The notes under the pieces: generated by a model
Seen by the model: only the letters and a program-made list of their open reading frames with translations
Database searches by the model: none
Told to the model about the DNA's origin: nothing
Translations under genes and position numbers: made by a program
Origin: JAVEVH01 sp964430365
GTDB lineage: Bacteria; Patescibacteriota; Dojkabacteria; SC72
NCBI GenBank assembly: GCA_964430365.1
Contig: CAYSEU010000001.1
Span: 1-48,908 of the forward strand
Length of the DNA: 48,908 nucleotides
Reading direction: 5' to 3'
Part shown: one piece after another, positions 24,252 through 32,590 of the stretch
How the letters are laid out: every line of letters begins with the position of its first letter
Numbering within the stretch: position 1 is the first letter of the stretch

Positions 24252-24580
24252 AAGATAAATATTTAAGAAGTAGGCTTACAATCAATGGTAATGGCTTTAG
24301 TAGAGGAAAGCCCTCATTTTATGGTAAGAGAGAGCATTCCTTTATTGAGAATCAGGTTTTAAATGAAGAATCTACTCCTGTATCTATAAGTGAAGAAGAG
24401 AGAGAACAGATTACAGAGGATATAGTTAATAAGTTGTATGATGAGGATTTAGGAGATTTTAAAGGAGTATTACAGGAAGAAATAATATTGGCATATGAGA
24501 ATGGATGTTTAGTTGCTGGAATGACAATGGATGATTTTATAGAGTATGTTAATAGGCCTGATTTATCTGAGGATTTTTAA
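24242..24580 (+). CDS. Unknown small acidic protein
   Basis: 112 aa, overlapping the previous gene by 10 nt. The N-terminal 45 residues are basic and probably flexible. The C-terminal half is acidic and helical (SEEEREQITEDIVNKLYDEDL, then VLQEEIILAYENGCLVAGMTMDDFIEYV). No membrane segment or known motif is seen. Coupling to the upstream gene suggests partner proteins. Its function is unknown. Confidence 0.6.
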   Translation: MGIEDKYLRSRLTINGNGFSRGKPSFYGKREHSFIENQVLNEESTPVSISEEEREQITEDIVNKLYDEDLGDFKGVLQEEIILAYENGCLVAGMTMDDFIEYVNRPDLSEDF

Positions 24581-24617
24581 ATATTAGAAACAAATATTAG
24601 AGAATTAACCAGTTTAA

Positions 24618-25259
24618 ATGGAATTAAAAGATTTAAATATCCACTGCCGTAATTGTAAAACCTATGAGTATAGACCGAAATATATGTACTATTCAGATCA
24701 ATCTCCAGATTTCTCTAAGCTTCTTCCAAATGTAAGAACTTCTTTTAAGAGGTTACATAATTGTAAAAATCTTTTTCTTTACCACCAGGATATGGTAGAT
24801 ATTGGTTCTGATAGTTTTGTATTTTTAGATCATAAAGAATATCCTCAATATGTTATTAAGCTATATTTAGATAGTAGCCTTAGAAGAATATCTAATTATA
24901 AAAGGGAGATGGATGAATTTAGGAGTGTAGTGGAAGAGAAAAGGGTATATGCATATGGGAAAGAGTTTACTCTTAATGTTAACCCTATTCTTGGTGTAGA
25001 ACAATTAAAGCATGAGAAGTGTATAGCAGCTATGTCAGAGTATATCCCTGGGGAGAATGAATATGCCAGATATATGAGAGAGTCTAAAGAGTATTTCAAT
25101 ATGAATCCCGAAATTACAGACTCAAGTGAATCAGGTATTCATAGTTATGAAAGAATAGTTGCAGATACTTTAGGTAAGTATATACATCCACTTAATTTTA
25201 AAGTAGATGAGGAAAACTGTATAATTCATATTACAGATATAGATAGTTGTGTGGGATAA
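24618..25259 (+). CDS. Unknown protein with possible reduced kinase-like fold
   Basis: 213 aa, soluble. An N-terminal pair CRNCKTYEY may bind metal. DIGSDSFVFLD...YVIKLYLD looks like a kinase glycine-rich turn plus the beta-3 lysine, and the helix NYKREMDEFRSVVEE could supply the paired glutamate. The C-terminal stretch HPLNFKVDEENCIIHITDID resembles the catalytic/metal segment H..N..V....DxD of aminoglycoside-phosphotransferase-like kinases. The C-lobe is very short, so it may be a pseudokinase or the likeness may be accidental. It is third in the post-ssrA cluster. Confidence 0.5.
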   Translation: MELKDLNIHCRNCKTYEYRPKYMYYSDQSPDFSKLLPNVRTSFKRLHNCKNLFLYHQDMVDIGSDSFVFLDHKEYPQYVIKLYLDSSLRRISNYKREMDEFRSVVEEKRVYAYGKEFTLNVNPILGVEQLKHEKCIAAMSEYIPGENEYARYMRESKEYFNMNPEITDSSESGIHSYERIVADTLGKYIHPLNFKVDEENCIIHITDIDSCVG

Positions 25260-25293
25260 GATAGAGTGGGTTTAAAATTTCTAAGATTTAGAT

Positions 25294-25734
25294 ATGCTTA
25301 CAGATGAGAAAAAAGAGTTTCTAAAAAGAGTAGAGGAGTATGCGAAGAGAGAAGGAACTGAATTTGTATGGGTATATAGAGGAGAGGGAGAACACTATGC
25401 TAAGCAGGAGTCTTTATTAAACAGGCATCTAAAGGGAACTTGGTATACAGAGTATTTTGATAAAGCTTTAGGATTTAAAGAACAAGCAATAGAGAAGGGT
25501 AATTTGAATGCGAAAGTATTAGCAGTAATTACCACTAGGCAGTTACTTGAATCGAGGGATTCTATGGCCAAAGGAATGGGAGAGATTAATATCTTAACTG
25601 AGAATATACAACCAAGAGAGGTTGATAGAGAAATAGAGGAAGCTCCTACTAAAGATGACTATCTTAATCAATTTAAGGGATATTCAGAATACAGGGAAGA
25701 AAAAGAAATTAATTCAGAGTCTATAATTTCTTAG
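25294..25734 (+). CDS. Unknown protein with possible ADP-ribosyltransferase-like fold
   Basis: 146 aa, soluble. The order WVYRGEG (about residue 29), GTWYTEYFDKALGF (about 49-62), AKVLAVITT and GMGEINIL (about 95-102) recalls the R...(S/Y)T...E layout of ADP-ribosyltransferase-like enzymes, in which an arginine, a serine/tyrosine patch and a glutamate hold NAD. The match is by pattern only. The tail is acidic and disordered. The stop overlaps the convergent prepilin peptidase stop by 4 nt. Confidence 0.5.
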   Translation: MLTDEKKEFLKRVEEYAKREGTEFVWVYRGEGEHYAKQESLLNRHLKGTWYTEYFDKALGFKEQAIEKGNLNAKVLAVITTRQLLESRDSMAKGMGEINILTENIQPREVDREIEEAPTKDDYLNQFKGYSEYREEKEINSESIIS

Positions 25735-26339
25735 AGTTGTAACAGTATTATAATAATCGTTCCTAAAACCATAAATGGTACAAAAGGTATTTTAAGACCC
25801 TTAAACTTTTTCTTTCTGTAAGCTAGTATAAAACCATATATTAATGCACTAAAGATTGTAATATATAACCAATATATCAAGTTATTAATACCGATTATCA
25901 TACCTGTTATTATCGCTATTCTTACATCTCCTTGTCCCAATGCTCTCTCTTTTGAAATAAGTACTACTAATTGAAAGATACTACCTAATGTTAGTGTCGC
26001 TAACATATTATTATACGGAGTATACGCCAATCCATTTAATATCAATATCTGTGTATCAGAACCTTTAAAAAAGAATAGGAAGATATTTAATATTACTAAT
26101 ACAATCATTAATATGAAAGATACAGTAGTATGTACTTCCATCTTTTTAAAATCATAGTATGCTAAGAATGTAAGAGTAAGGAAAAGGGAGACAAGTATTA
26201 AGTATGTTAATAGGGTAGAGATATTAAACGGAGAGTAATAGAAAGTTTTAAAGGTAAGTATACTTAAAGATATTGTTAGAAGAGTGATAAAAATTTTCTC
26301 TGTAGTATTACACTTTGTTTTAAATATTTGATATTTCAA
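25731..26339 (-). CDS. pilD: Prepilin peptidase (A24 family)
   Basis: 202 aa with about six membrane helices. The two catalytic aspartates are in LAYYDFKKMEV (about residue 62) and GQGDVRIA (GxGD, about residue 138). The N-terminal methyltransferase domain of full-length PilD, with its cysteine zinc site, is missing, so only cleavage of the prepilin leader is expected. It overlaps the upstream minor pilin gene by 20 nt and ends the pilus operon. Confidence 0.88.
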   Translation of the reverse strand: MKYQIFKTKCNTTEKIFITLLTISLSILTFKTFYYSPFNISTLLTYLILVSLFLTLTFLAYYDFKKMEVHTTVSFILMIVLVILNIFLFFFKGSDTQILILNGLAYTPYNNMLATLTLGSIFQLVVLISKERALGQGDVRIAIITGMIIGINNLIYWLYITIFSALIYGFILAYRKKKFKGLKIPFVPFMVLGTIIIILLQL

Positions 26340-26694
26340 AAGGATCTACATTTATATTTAATTCTTTCTCTGTAAAGGTATACATACCGTTATCATCAGT
26401 AGCTTCTATATTTATTATCTTAATACCAGTAGTTTCTGGTTTATCATATATCTCTATGTTACAGTTCCATGTATCCATACTAAGATTTAGTATCCCTGTA
26501 TATCCATAATCCCTTTTTATTACATATACAGCTTCTTCTAAGCATGTTTCTGAATTACTTTTTAATATTTGAGAATCATAGTTCATTTTACCTATGACCA
26601 AGGTTGTCATATTTTTATAGAGGGTATCTATCCCTGTTATTAGAAGTAGGGGGAGTATTACTAATACTGTTGTTAATGCTACATATCCTTTCAT
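26320..26694 (-). CDS. Minor pilin-like protein
   Basis: 124 aa. It begins MKGYVALTTVLVILPLLL: a short basic leader, the prepilin glycine, then a hydrophobic helix. Glu5 is absent, as in PilX/GspK-like minor pilins. Two cysteines in the outer domain (about residues 51 and 78) could form a disulfide. It overlaps pilD by 20 nt and the upstream minor pilin by 4 nt. Confidence 0.75.
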   Translation of the reverse strand: MKGYVALTTVLVILPLLLITGIDTLYKNMTTLVIGKMNYDSQILKSNSETCLEEAVYVIKRDYGYTGILNLSMDTWNCNIEIYDKPETTGIKIINIEATDDNGMYTFTEKELNINVDPFEISNI

Positions 26695-27164
26695 CTTAGT
26701 GTAGATAACAGGTTAATTGTATCTGTGATTTTAGGATCATCTTTTGATACTAAGTCTATATTTATTTTTACAGCTATTGGTGATTCTATACCATTGTATA
26801 TGGGAATTAGTGAGAATTGTGTAATGGATATATTGGGTGGAGTTATGGATACTCCATCGAAGTAGAGTGTTGAGTTAGAGAGAGTATACTGTTTACTACC
26901 TTCTGGAAATTGTAGTTCCAAGAGTCCAATACCGTTATTAAATGTACTGTTATCTTTACTAATAGAGAGGGCATTGTTAAAAGAAGATTCAATATGTTGT
27001 ATTACAAATTCTGCTGTTTTATATACATCGCCTCTCCTGTTATTTCTTAGTGTAGATTCCTGTGTAGAGAGCATGAAGTTTAGTACCATTAAAATAATTA
27101 TGGAAAATAGGCCAATATAGAGCATTGTTTCTATCAGTGTTATACCTTTTAATCTATTTTTCAT
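26691..27164 (-). CDS. Minor pilin with prepilin signal
   Basis: 157 aa. The class III leader MKNRLKG is followed by ITLIETMLYIGLFSIII, with Glu5 present and cleavage predicted after G7. The remaining domain is beta-rich (PulJ/PilW-like in size). It overlaps neighbours by 4 and 11 nt and is probably part of the tip-initiating minor pilin set. Confidence 0.85.
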   Translation of the reverse strand: MKNRLKGITLIETMLYIGLFSIIILMVLNFMLSTQESTLRNNRRGDVYKTAEFVIQHIESSFNNALSISKDNSTFNNGIGLLELQFPEGSKQYTLSNSTLYFDGVSITPPNISITQFSLIPIYNGIESPIAVKINIDLVSKDDPKITDTINLLSTLR

Positions 27165-29076
27165 AGTTTATTACTAGTTCTTTAAGTAATGGTGTATTAA
27201 TTGTATCTGAAGTAAATATTACTTTGTATTGTAGATATCTACCTGTTAATGTCGGTAAGGTAAATACTCCTGCACTATCATAATAAGTATTAGAAGTACC
27301 ATCAGGTCCTATCCATATACTACCTGTCATTGTAGGGTCGCCACTGGTTCTCAACTGTACCTTTAAAGATGTCCCTGTAGGTATATCTGCATCCAAGCTT
27401 AAAATGTAGTACTCTGAACTGTCAGATACGGAATCATGTATTTCAGAAAGGTACTCTCCTGCCTCTACATATCCTTCCCCATCTGGTCCTCCACCTCCTG
27501 GTCCTCCCTTTATTATCTGTAACTCTTTGTATGAATCTCTGGTTAGTACATAGGTATATAGATTAACTTCTTTCTTAACTAAGGTAATCATATTAATACC
27601 TGCATCTATATTTAAGCCTCCACATTCGAAAGGATGTAATTCATCAGAGATATTATAAACGGTATACTCTTCACCTGAAGTAACTCCTCCTATCATTACT
27701 CTTTCATCTGCAGATACTAATGCAGCTACAGACATACCTCCTAAATCTTGTGAATTTATTACTGTGTATGTTCCACTCTTATTACTTATATCTAAGATGA
27801 AAAATTCATTCCCTGTATTATTCAAAGTCCCAATGTATGCTCTGCTTAAATTTTCAGAAATAAAGAGAGAGGAAGCATTTAGAAGACCTAAATCTGCCTG
27901 TCCTAGTATGGAGTAGGGTGCGCTATTTTGGAGTATGTAGAAATCAGAGGTTACTCCTTGTGTAGTTACATATATGTATTGTGAATCAACGTATAGATCT
28001 GAGATTACCGCATCTATCCCTCCTACATTAACAGTTTGTACTACTGTAGGTGTGACATTCAATTGTAAATTGTCTACTCTAAATATTGTAATATTTGCAT
28101 CATGAGTTATATATCCTAAATTCCCATATACATATACATATTTCTGTTTTGTTTTTGGATTAGGTAAATCTAAATATGTAAATTCGGTATATATATTATC
28201 AGGAGAAGATATATCAAGGACTACCAACTCTTTAGCATTTGTATCTGTTCCAATTAGGGCATACCCATTTAGACCGAAAACATCATACACCTTATGACCA
28301 TCATAAAGACCTAATTCGGAAACAACAGGAGGTTCTCCTATTACAGATACTTTTGAAAATGCAGGACCAGATTGATTACCGCCAGTTCCCATATATACGT
28401 AGTCATTAATGGTAAAGAGTGCACTTGCTATACCACTTCTAGTTAAATCGTGGGCACTTAAACTAAGAGTAGGATTACACCAATCGGAGTATTTCATAGA
28501 GAAGAGTCTTACTTCTCCATCCCCTATTAATTCGGACATTGTTTCGGTGAATACCCCTGTATCAAACTCAGCCTGAGTAGTCCATACAATGGAATGTGTA
28601 TTCCAATCATTTACATACATTTTTGGATTAATGGTATGTACCTTTCCTATCCTATCTACCCAAGATATATTCATAGTAATTAATCTTGTATGGGGATCAT
28701 TACTACCCCCCTCTGTTACCAAATTTCTGTTTATATCTCTTTGTACTTCCTCTATTGTAAAAGAGTAAGTTAGATTATCTCTTACCTCTTCTCCATCTAA
28801 TATATTGTATGTACCATCTGCATACTGTAAGTGTTTACTTCCATCATTTGTATATTTAGCAATATTGTACCAACCTTGAGATTTTATAAGTATTAGAGAG
28901 GTATATATCTCCTGTGTAAGTTGGGATGCCTTAGATCTGGTTCTAGTATTTTCTAATGTACGTGTAGCATCTACAACCAAAAATATTAGCATAGAGGAGA
29001 TAATTGCAAATATCCCTATTGCTAATACTAACTCTGTCAAACTATATCCTTTTAATTTATTTTTAGATCTTTTCAT
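27154..29076 (-). CDS. Large pseudopilin carrying a beta-propeller
   Basis: 640 aa. The leader MKRSKNKLKG precedes YSLTELVLAIGIFAIISSM (Glu5 kept), a standard pilin helix and a pilin-like region to about residue 190. Residues from about 200 to 525 hold repeated beta-strand units of the type ...YVYVYGNLGYITHD..., ...LVVLDISSPDN... and ...FFILDISNKSGTY..., which suit an LVIVD-type propeller. A glycine-rich linker (GGPGGGGPDGEG) leads to a terminal beta-sandwich-like domain. It is likely a tip adhesin raised on the pilus. The leader shows the pilin part clearly; the propeller is inferred from repeats. Confidence 0.8.
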   Translation of the reverse strand: MKRSKNKLKGYSLTELVLAIGIFAIISSMLIFLVVDATRTLENTRTRSKASQLTQEIYTSLILIKSQGWYNIAKYTNDGSKHLQYADGTYNILDGEEVRDNLTYSFTIEEVQRDINRNLVTEGGSNDPHTRLITMNISWVDRIGKVHTINPKMYVNDWNTHSIVWTTQAEFDTGVFTETMSELIGDGEVRLFSMKYSDWCNPTLSLSAHDLTRSGIASALFTINDYVYMGTGGNQSGPAFSKVSVIGEPPVVSELGLYDGHKVYDVFGLNGYALIGTDTNAKELVVLDISSPDNIYTEFTYLDLPNPKTKQKYVYVYGNLGYITHDANITIFRVDNLQLNVTPTVVQTVNVGGIDAVISDLYVDSQYIYVTTQGVTSDFYILQNSAPYSILGQADLGLLNASSLFISENLSRAYIGTLNNTGNEFFILDISNKSGTYTVINSQDLGGMSVAALVSADERVMIGGVTSGEEYTVYNISDELHPFECGGLNIDAGINMITLVKKEVNLYTYVLTRDSYKELQIIKGGPGGGGPDGEGYVEAGEYLSEIHDSVSDSSEYYILSLDADIPTGTSLKVQLRTSGDPTMTGSIWIGPDGTSNTYYDSAGVFTLPTLTGRYLQYKVIFTSDTINTPLLKELVINYEK

Positions 29077-29527
29077 ACTGTATTAATCCCTCTCTGTTGA
29101 TAGATATCCTTACTAAGTTGAAACCATCTGTTAATATTAGAGTACCATATGAGCTAGGCTTAAATTCTCCTTTAGGGAAGAATATTACATCTCCATTACT
29201 CATTGATACGGATGTGATTGTAATGTTAGTAGCATATTCTTTTAGGTCAGTATCTGTAGCATCCAGAAGGGTTTCTCCTTCGAAGAGAGTATATCCATTT
29301 GTATAGAGGTATATTCCCTCTGGTAATCCTTTTAATGCACTTTTTTGTTGTTGGTAGTATATGTCCGTTACTAGTTGTGATGCATAGCTTTCTAATTTAT
29401 CTTGCTGTGCTTTTTGTATGGTTACAGGAAAAACAACTAAGGAGAGTAGCATCAAAAGACCCATTGTAACTAGTAGTTCAAAAAGTGAAAACCCTTTTAG
29501 TTTGTTTTTGTGTATAGTCTTACCCAT
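29063..29527 (-). CDS. GspH/FimT-type pseudopilin
   Basis: 154 aa. The leader ends NKLKG, followed by FSLFELLVTMGLLMLLSLVVFPV (Glu5 kept). The outer region, with GEFKPSSYGTLILTDG and a terminal ISINREGLIQYEK, matches GspH/FimT minor pseudopilins. It overlaps the propeller pilin by 14 nt and pilC by 8 nt. Confidence 0.88.
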   Translation of the reverse strand: MGKTIHKNKLKGFSLFELLVTMGLLMLLSLVVFPVTIQKAQQDKLESYASQLVTDIYYQQQKSALKGLPEGIYLYTNGYTLFEGETLLDATDTDLKEYATNITITSVSMSNGDVIFFPKGEFKPSSYGTLILTDGFNLVRISINREGLIQYEKI

Positions 29528-30626
29528 TTATAGTACCCATTAGTTGATAGATTGGCATTAGTATTGTTACACCAAGCAATCCAATTATTGCCCCTACTAA
29601 AATGAGAAGTATGGGTTCAACGAATGTTACTATGTTATTACTCATCTCTGTTACTTCGTCTGAGTAATATTCGTGTAGATACATTAGGTTGTCTTCTAGT
29701 GTTCCACTTACCTCACCTACGTCAATCATTTTAATAAAGGAGTTATTGAAATGCTTAGGATGTTCTGCTAAAGAGAGAGAAAGGTCTTTACCATTCTCTA
29801 CATTAGCATGTACTTTTGTGAGTATATCAGCATATATGGAATTACTCATTGTTGTTGCGGAGATACTTAGTGATTTTGAAAGGGGTATTCCACTAGCTAG
29901 TAATACACTTAATGTTCTAGAGAAAGAAGAGAGTATGTTACTGGTAAAAAGTTTTTTTAGTATTGGGAAGTTAATAGCTAACCAACCTTTGAATTTTTTC
30001 CCAAGTTTTGTTTTGAGGAAAATAATGATAGAGGTTATAACTAGAGCTATAATAGCGAGTATTACAATCCAATTCTCTCTAATATTATTAGCTGTTCTCA
30101 TAATGAAGAGTGTTAGAGGAGGGATATTTGGGAATGTAGAGAAAAGGGCTTCCATTTTAGGAAGTACTACGAATATCATACCTATGAATTCAGCCATGGT
30201 TAAGGAAATAATAATGGTAGGATATATTACTGCCCCTTTCATCTTTCTGTTTAATTCCCATTCCTTTTTAACAGTTTCTGCGATAAAGAGCAGATTATTT
30301 TCTAAAGAGCCTCCTTTTTCACCTGCTTCAACAACAGATGACACTGTACCAGGGAATATTTTGGGAAAGAGCCTCATTCCTTCTGCTAGTGTAGAGCCTT
30401 TATCTATTTCTTCTGATATGAATTTGAATATTTTATTTAAATTAGGATCACTAGATTGTTCTGCAATGGTTTTTATTGTTTCAGAGAGAGGTATACTAGC
30501 CTTAAGTAAGGCGGCTAGTGATTTAATAGAGATGAGGAGATTAGATGTTGATACATGGAGTCTTTGTAATTTCTTCAACTCCTTAGTCCTAATATCTCCA
30601 GCTGATTTAACTTTCTTTTGGCTCAT
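29520..30626 (-). CDS. pilC: Type IV pilus platform protein PilC/GspF
   Basis: 368 aa with two GspF domains (about residues 35-155 and 235-358). Each carries the E-x-G-x-x-G..L pattern: VVEAGEKGGSLENNL in the first and MIDVGEVSGTLEDNL in the second. Membrane helices lie near 140-160, 188-208 and 340-360. It is the inner-membrane platform that couples the PilB motor to pilin assembly. It overlaps pilB by 4 nt. Confidence 0.93.
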   Translation of the reverse strand: MSQKKVKSAGDIRTKELKKLQRLHVSTSNLLISIKSLAALLKASIPLSETIKTIAEQSSDPNLNKIFKFISEEIDKGSTLAEGMRLFPKIFPGTVSSVVEAGEKGGSLENNLLFIAETVKKEWELNRKMKGAVIYPTIIISLTMAEFIGMIFVVLPKMEALFSTFPNIPPLTLFIMRTANNIRENWIVILAIIALVITSIIIFLKTKLGKKFKGWLAINFPILKKLFTSNILSSFSRTLSVLLASGIPLSKSLSISATTMSNSIYADILTKVHANVENGKDLSLSLAEHPKHFNNSFIKMIDVGEVSGTLEDNLMYLHEYYSDEVTEMSNNIVTFVEPILLILVGAIIGLLGVTILMPIYQLMGTING

Positions 30627-32038
30627 TCTTTAATAGCGATAACTTTTATTAATTCTTTAATATCGATATCTCCTCTTTTTAGTTTCTTTACACCATCCTC
30701 TACCATTAGATTAAATCCATTCTTTTTAGCAACAGCTAATATATTGTCCGAATTTGGATTCTCTATAATTACATCCCTTATCTCTTTGTTCATAGCTAGG
30801 ATTTCATATATTCCTATCCTTCCACTATAGCCAGTATTATGACACTCCTTACATCCTACAGCTTCATAGAGCTTATCCGTATTGCCAAGGTGTCTTTGTA
30901 TATCAGGTCTTAGTTTTATGAGTTCTTTATGCTTCTCATTCTTACTTACAAGATACTCTCTCTTACAGTGAGGACATAGTCTTCTTGCTAATCTTTGAGT
31001 AACTACAATATTTATTGTAGAAGCTATTAAGAATGGTTCTATACCCATATCTATCAATCTTGGAATAGTACTTACTGCATCATTAGCATGTAGAGTAGAG
31101 AGTACTAAGTGTCCTGTAAGAGCAGAATTAACAGTAATTCTTGCAGTCTCGGTATCTCTAATCTCTCCTACCATTATTATATTAGGGTCCTGTCTTAATA
31201 TAGATCTAAGACCGTTAGCGAAGGTTAAATCTCCCTTTGTATTTATCTGTATATGATTGACACCATCAATACTATACTCAACTGGGTCCTCAATAGTAGT
31301 AATATTTACTTCTTTTGTATTAAGTATCTTTAATATGGAGTAGAGCGTAGTAGTTTTACCACTTCCCGTTGGTCCTGTTACAAGTATTAAGCCGTATGGT
31401 TCTCTGTAAGCCTTTTCTAAGTTTACTAAGTCTGTTTCTTCAAAACCTAAATCAGTTAATGAGAAAGATCTATTAGCTTGAGAGAGTAACCTTATTACAA
31501 CTTTCTCTCCATGAGTAACAGGGAGTATAGAGATTCTAGCATCTACATGGTAAGTATCTTTTATCTTGTCCTTATCCTTAGTAAACTTACCCATTATTCC
31601 ATCTACTAGACTTTCCTTTTCTAGCTCTTCTTTTTCTTCTTTCTTACCTTTTTCCTCCTTTTCAGGTTCTTTCTTTTTTTCTTCTTTGACTTCCTCCTTT
31701 ATTCCTTCTTCGTTTGGAGGTGGTACATCTATTTCGGTTTTTTTAACATTGAAAAGAATTTTACCGTCTTGTGGTGCAAAATGAATATCGGTTCTAAGCT
31801 TAGCTCGAACTTTGATAATGAAGAGTAAACTATCCTTAAGATCTTCGCCTACGGGTATTACGTCATGTAATATGCCATCTATTCTATATCTTACAAGTAG
31901 CATATTATCCTCTTTAGACTCTATATGAATATCGGATGCCTTCTTTTTTAAGGCATCCAATACCAAGTAGTCCAAGAAGTCTGATATATTTATCTTTTTC
32001 TTTGCTACATCATCTGTAAGCTTTAACAGTTCAACCAT
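30623..32038 (-). CDS. pilB: Type IV pilus assembly ATPase PilB/GspE
   Basis: 471 aa. Walker A GPTGSGKTTT (about 221-230), an Asp box (TTIEDPVEY), Walker B with MVGEIRDTETA, a His box, and a CxxC...CxxC zinc site (RLCPHCKREY and GCKECHNTGYSG). It lacks the usual N1 domain. It has a strongly charged insertion of about 40 residues (about 106-146, mostly E and K) inside the N2 domain. It powers pilus extension. No PilT retraction ATPase is seen in the window. Confidence 0.93.
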   Translation of the reverse strand: MVELLKLTDDVAKKKINISDFLDYLVLDALKKKASDIHIESKEDNMLLVRYRIDGILHDVIPVGEDLKDSLLFIIKVRAKLRTDIHFAPQDGKILFNVKKTEIDVPPPNEEGIKEEVKEEKKKEPEKEEKGKKEEKEELEKESLVDGIMGKFTKDKDKIKDTYHVDARISILPVTHGEKVVIRLLSQANRSFSLTDLGFEETDLVNLEKAYREPYGLILVTGPTGSGKTTTLYSILKILNTKEVNITTIEDPVEYSIDGVNHIQINTKGDLTFANGLRSILRQDPNIIMVGEIRDTETARITVNSALTGHLVLSTLHANDAVSTIPRLIDMGIEPFLIASTINIVVTQRLARRLCPHCKREYLVSKNEKHKELIKLRPDIQRHLGNTDKLYEAVGCKECHNTGYSGRIGIYEILAMNKEIRDVIIENPNSDNILAVAKKNGFNLMVEDGVKKLKRGDIDIKELIKVIAIKE

Positions 32039-32096
32039 GGCAGTTCGGATAGAGATTCTCTATCTGGTTCTAATATATATTTTAAGTACTAATTAC

Positions 32097-32534
32097 CTAT
32101 CTCTTTACTGTAATTACTTTCCCATCTTCAGCTAAAGGAGCCATTACTTGTACTCTTCCTGATGTTCCAGTAATACAGATATCATATCCCGTATCTGTTG
32201 TTGTCTCATCTGCAAGAGGGTCAAAAGGAATAGCTACAATATATTCATCTACAAGTGCTGTCTCAAGTGCTGTTCCTGTTACTACATTTGTAGGTAGTGT
32301 ACAGTCGGTACTAATTGTACCTAGCTGTGAGATGGAGTGACCTTCTTCAGAGGTATACTGTGTCACTGCATTAAGAATTTGCATAACGTCTGCACTTCTT
32401 TGAGCATTTCTTGTATCTCTGAAGTTCTTTGCAGGGTTAATTGCAACGATTGTTATAGTAGCTAGGATTATAATTAAGGCTACTACGACTAGGATCTCGA
32501 TAAGGGAGAATCCTTCATATTTTCTTACTTTCAT
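32097..32534 (-). CDS. Major pilin-like protein
   Basis: 145 aa. The leader MKVRKYEG is followed by FSLIEILVVVALIIILATITIV, an ideal class III pilin signal with Glu5. The outer domain has two cysteines (about 85 and 125) for the usual C-terminal disulfide loop. Placed first before pilB with a 58-nt gap, it is the best candidate for the main fibre subunit. Its RNAQRSADVMQIL segment is shared with the protein at 20184-20723. Confidence 0.88.
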   Translation of the reverse strand: MKVRKYEGFSLIEILVVVALIIILATITIVAINPAKNFRDTRNAQRSADVMQILNAVTQYTSEEGHSISQLGTISTDCTLPTNVVTGTALETALVDEYIVAIPFDPLADETTTDTGYDICITGTSGRVQVMAPLAEDGKVITVKR

Positions 32535-32590
32535 AAAGAAAAATATTTAATTTAGATATATATAAAATATACAGAGCTACACCTTAAGTG

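Noticed and set aside
29689..30633. 314-codon plus-strand frame
   Set aside because: Antisense shadow of pilC, whose GspF motifs are clear.
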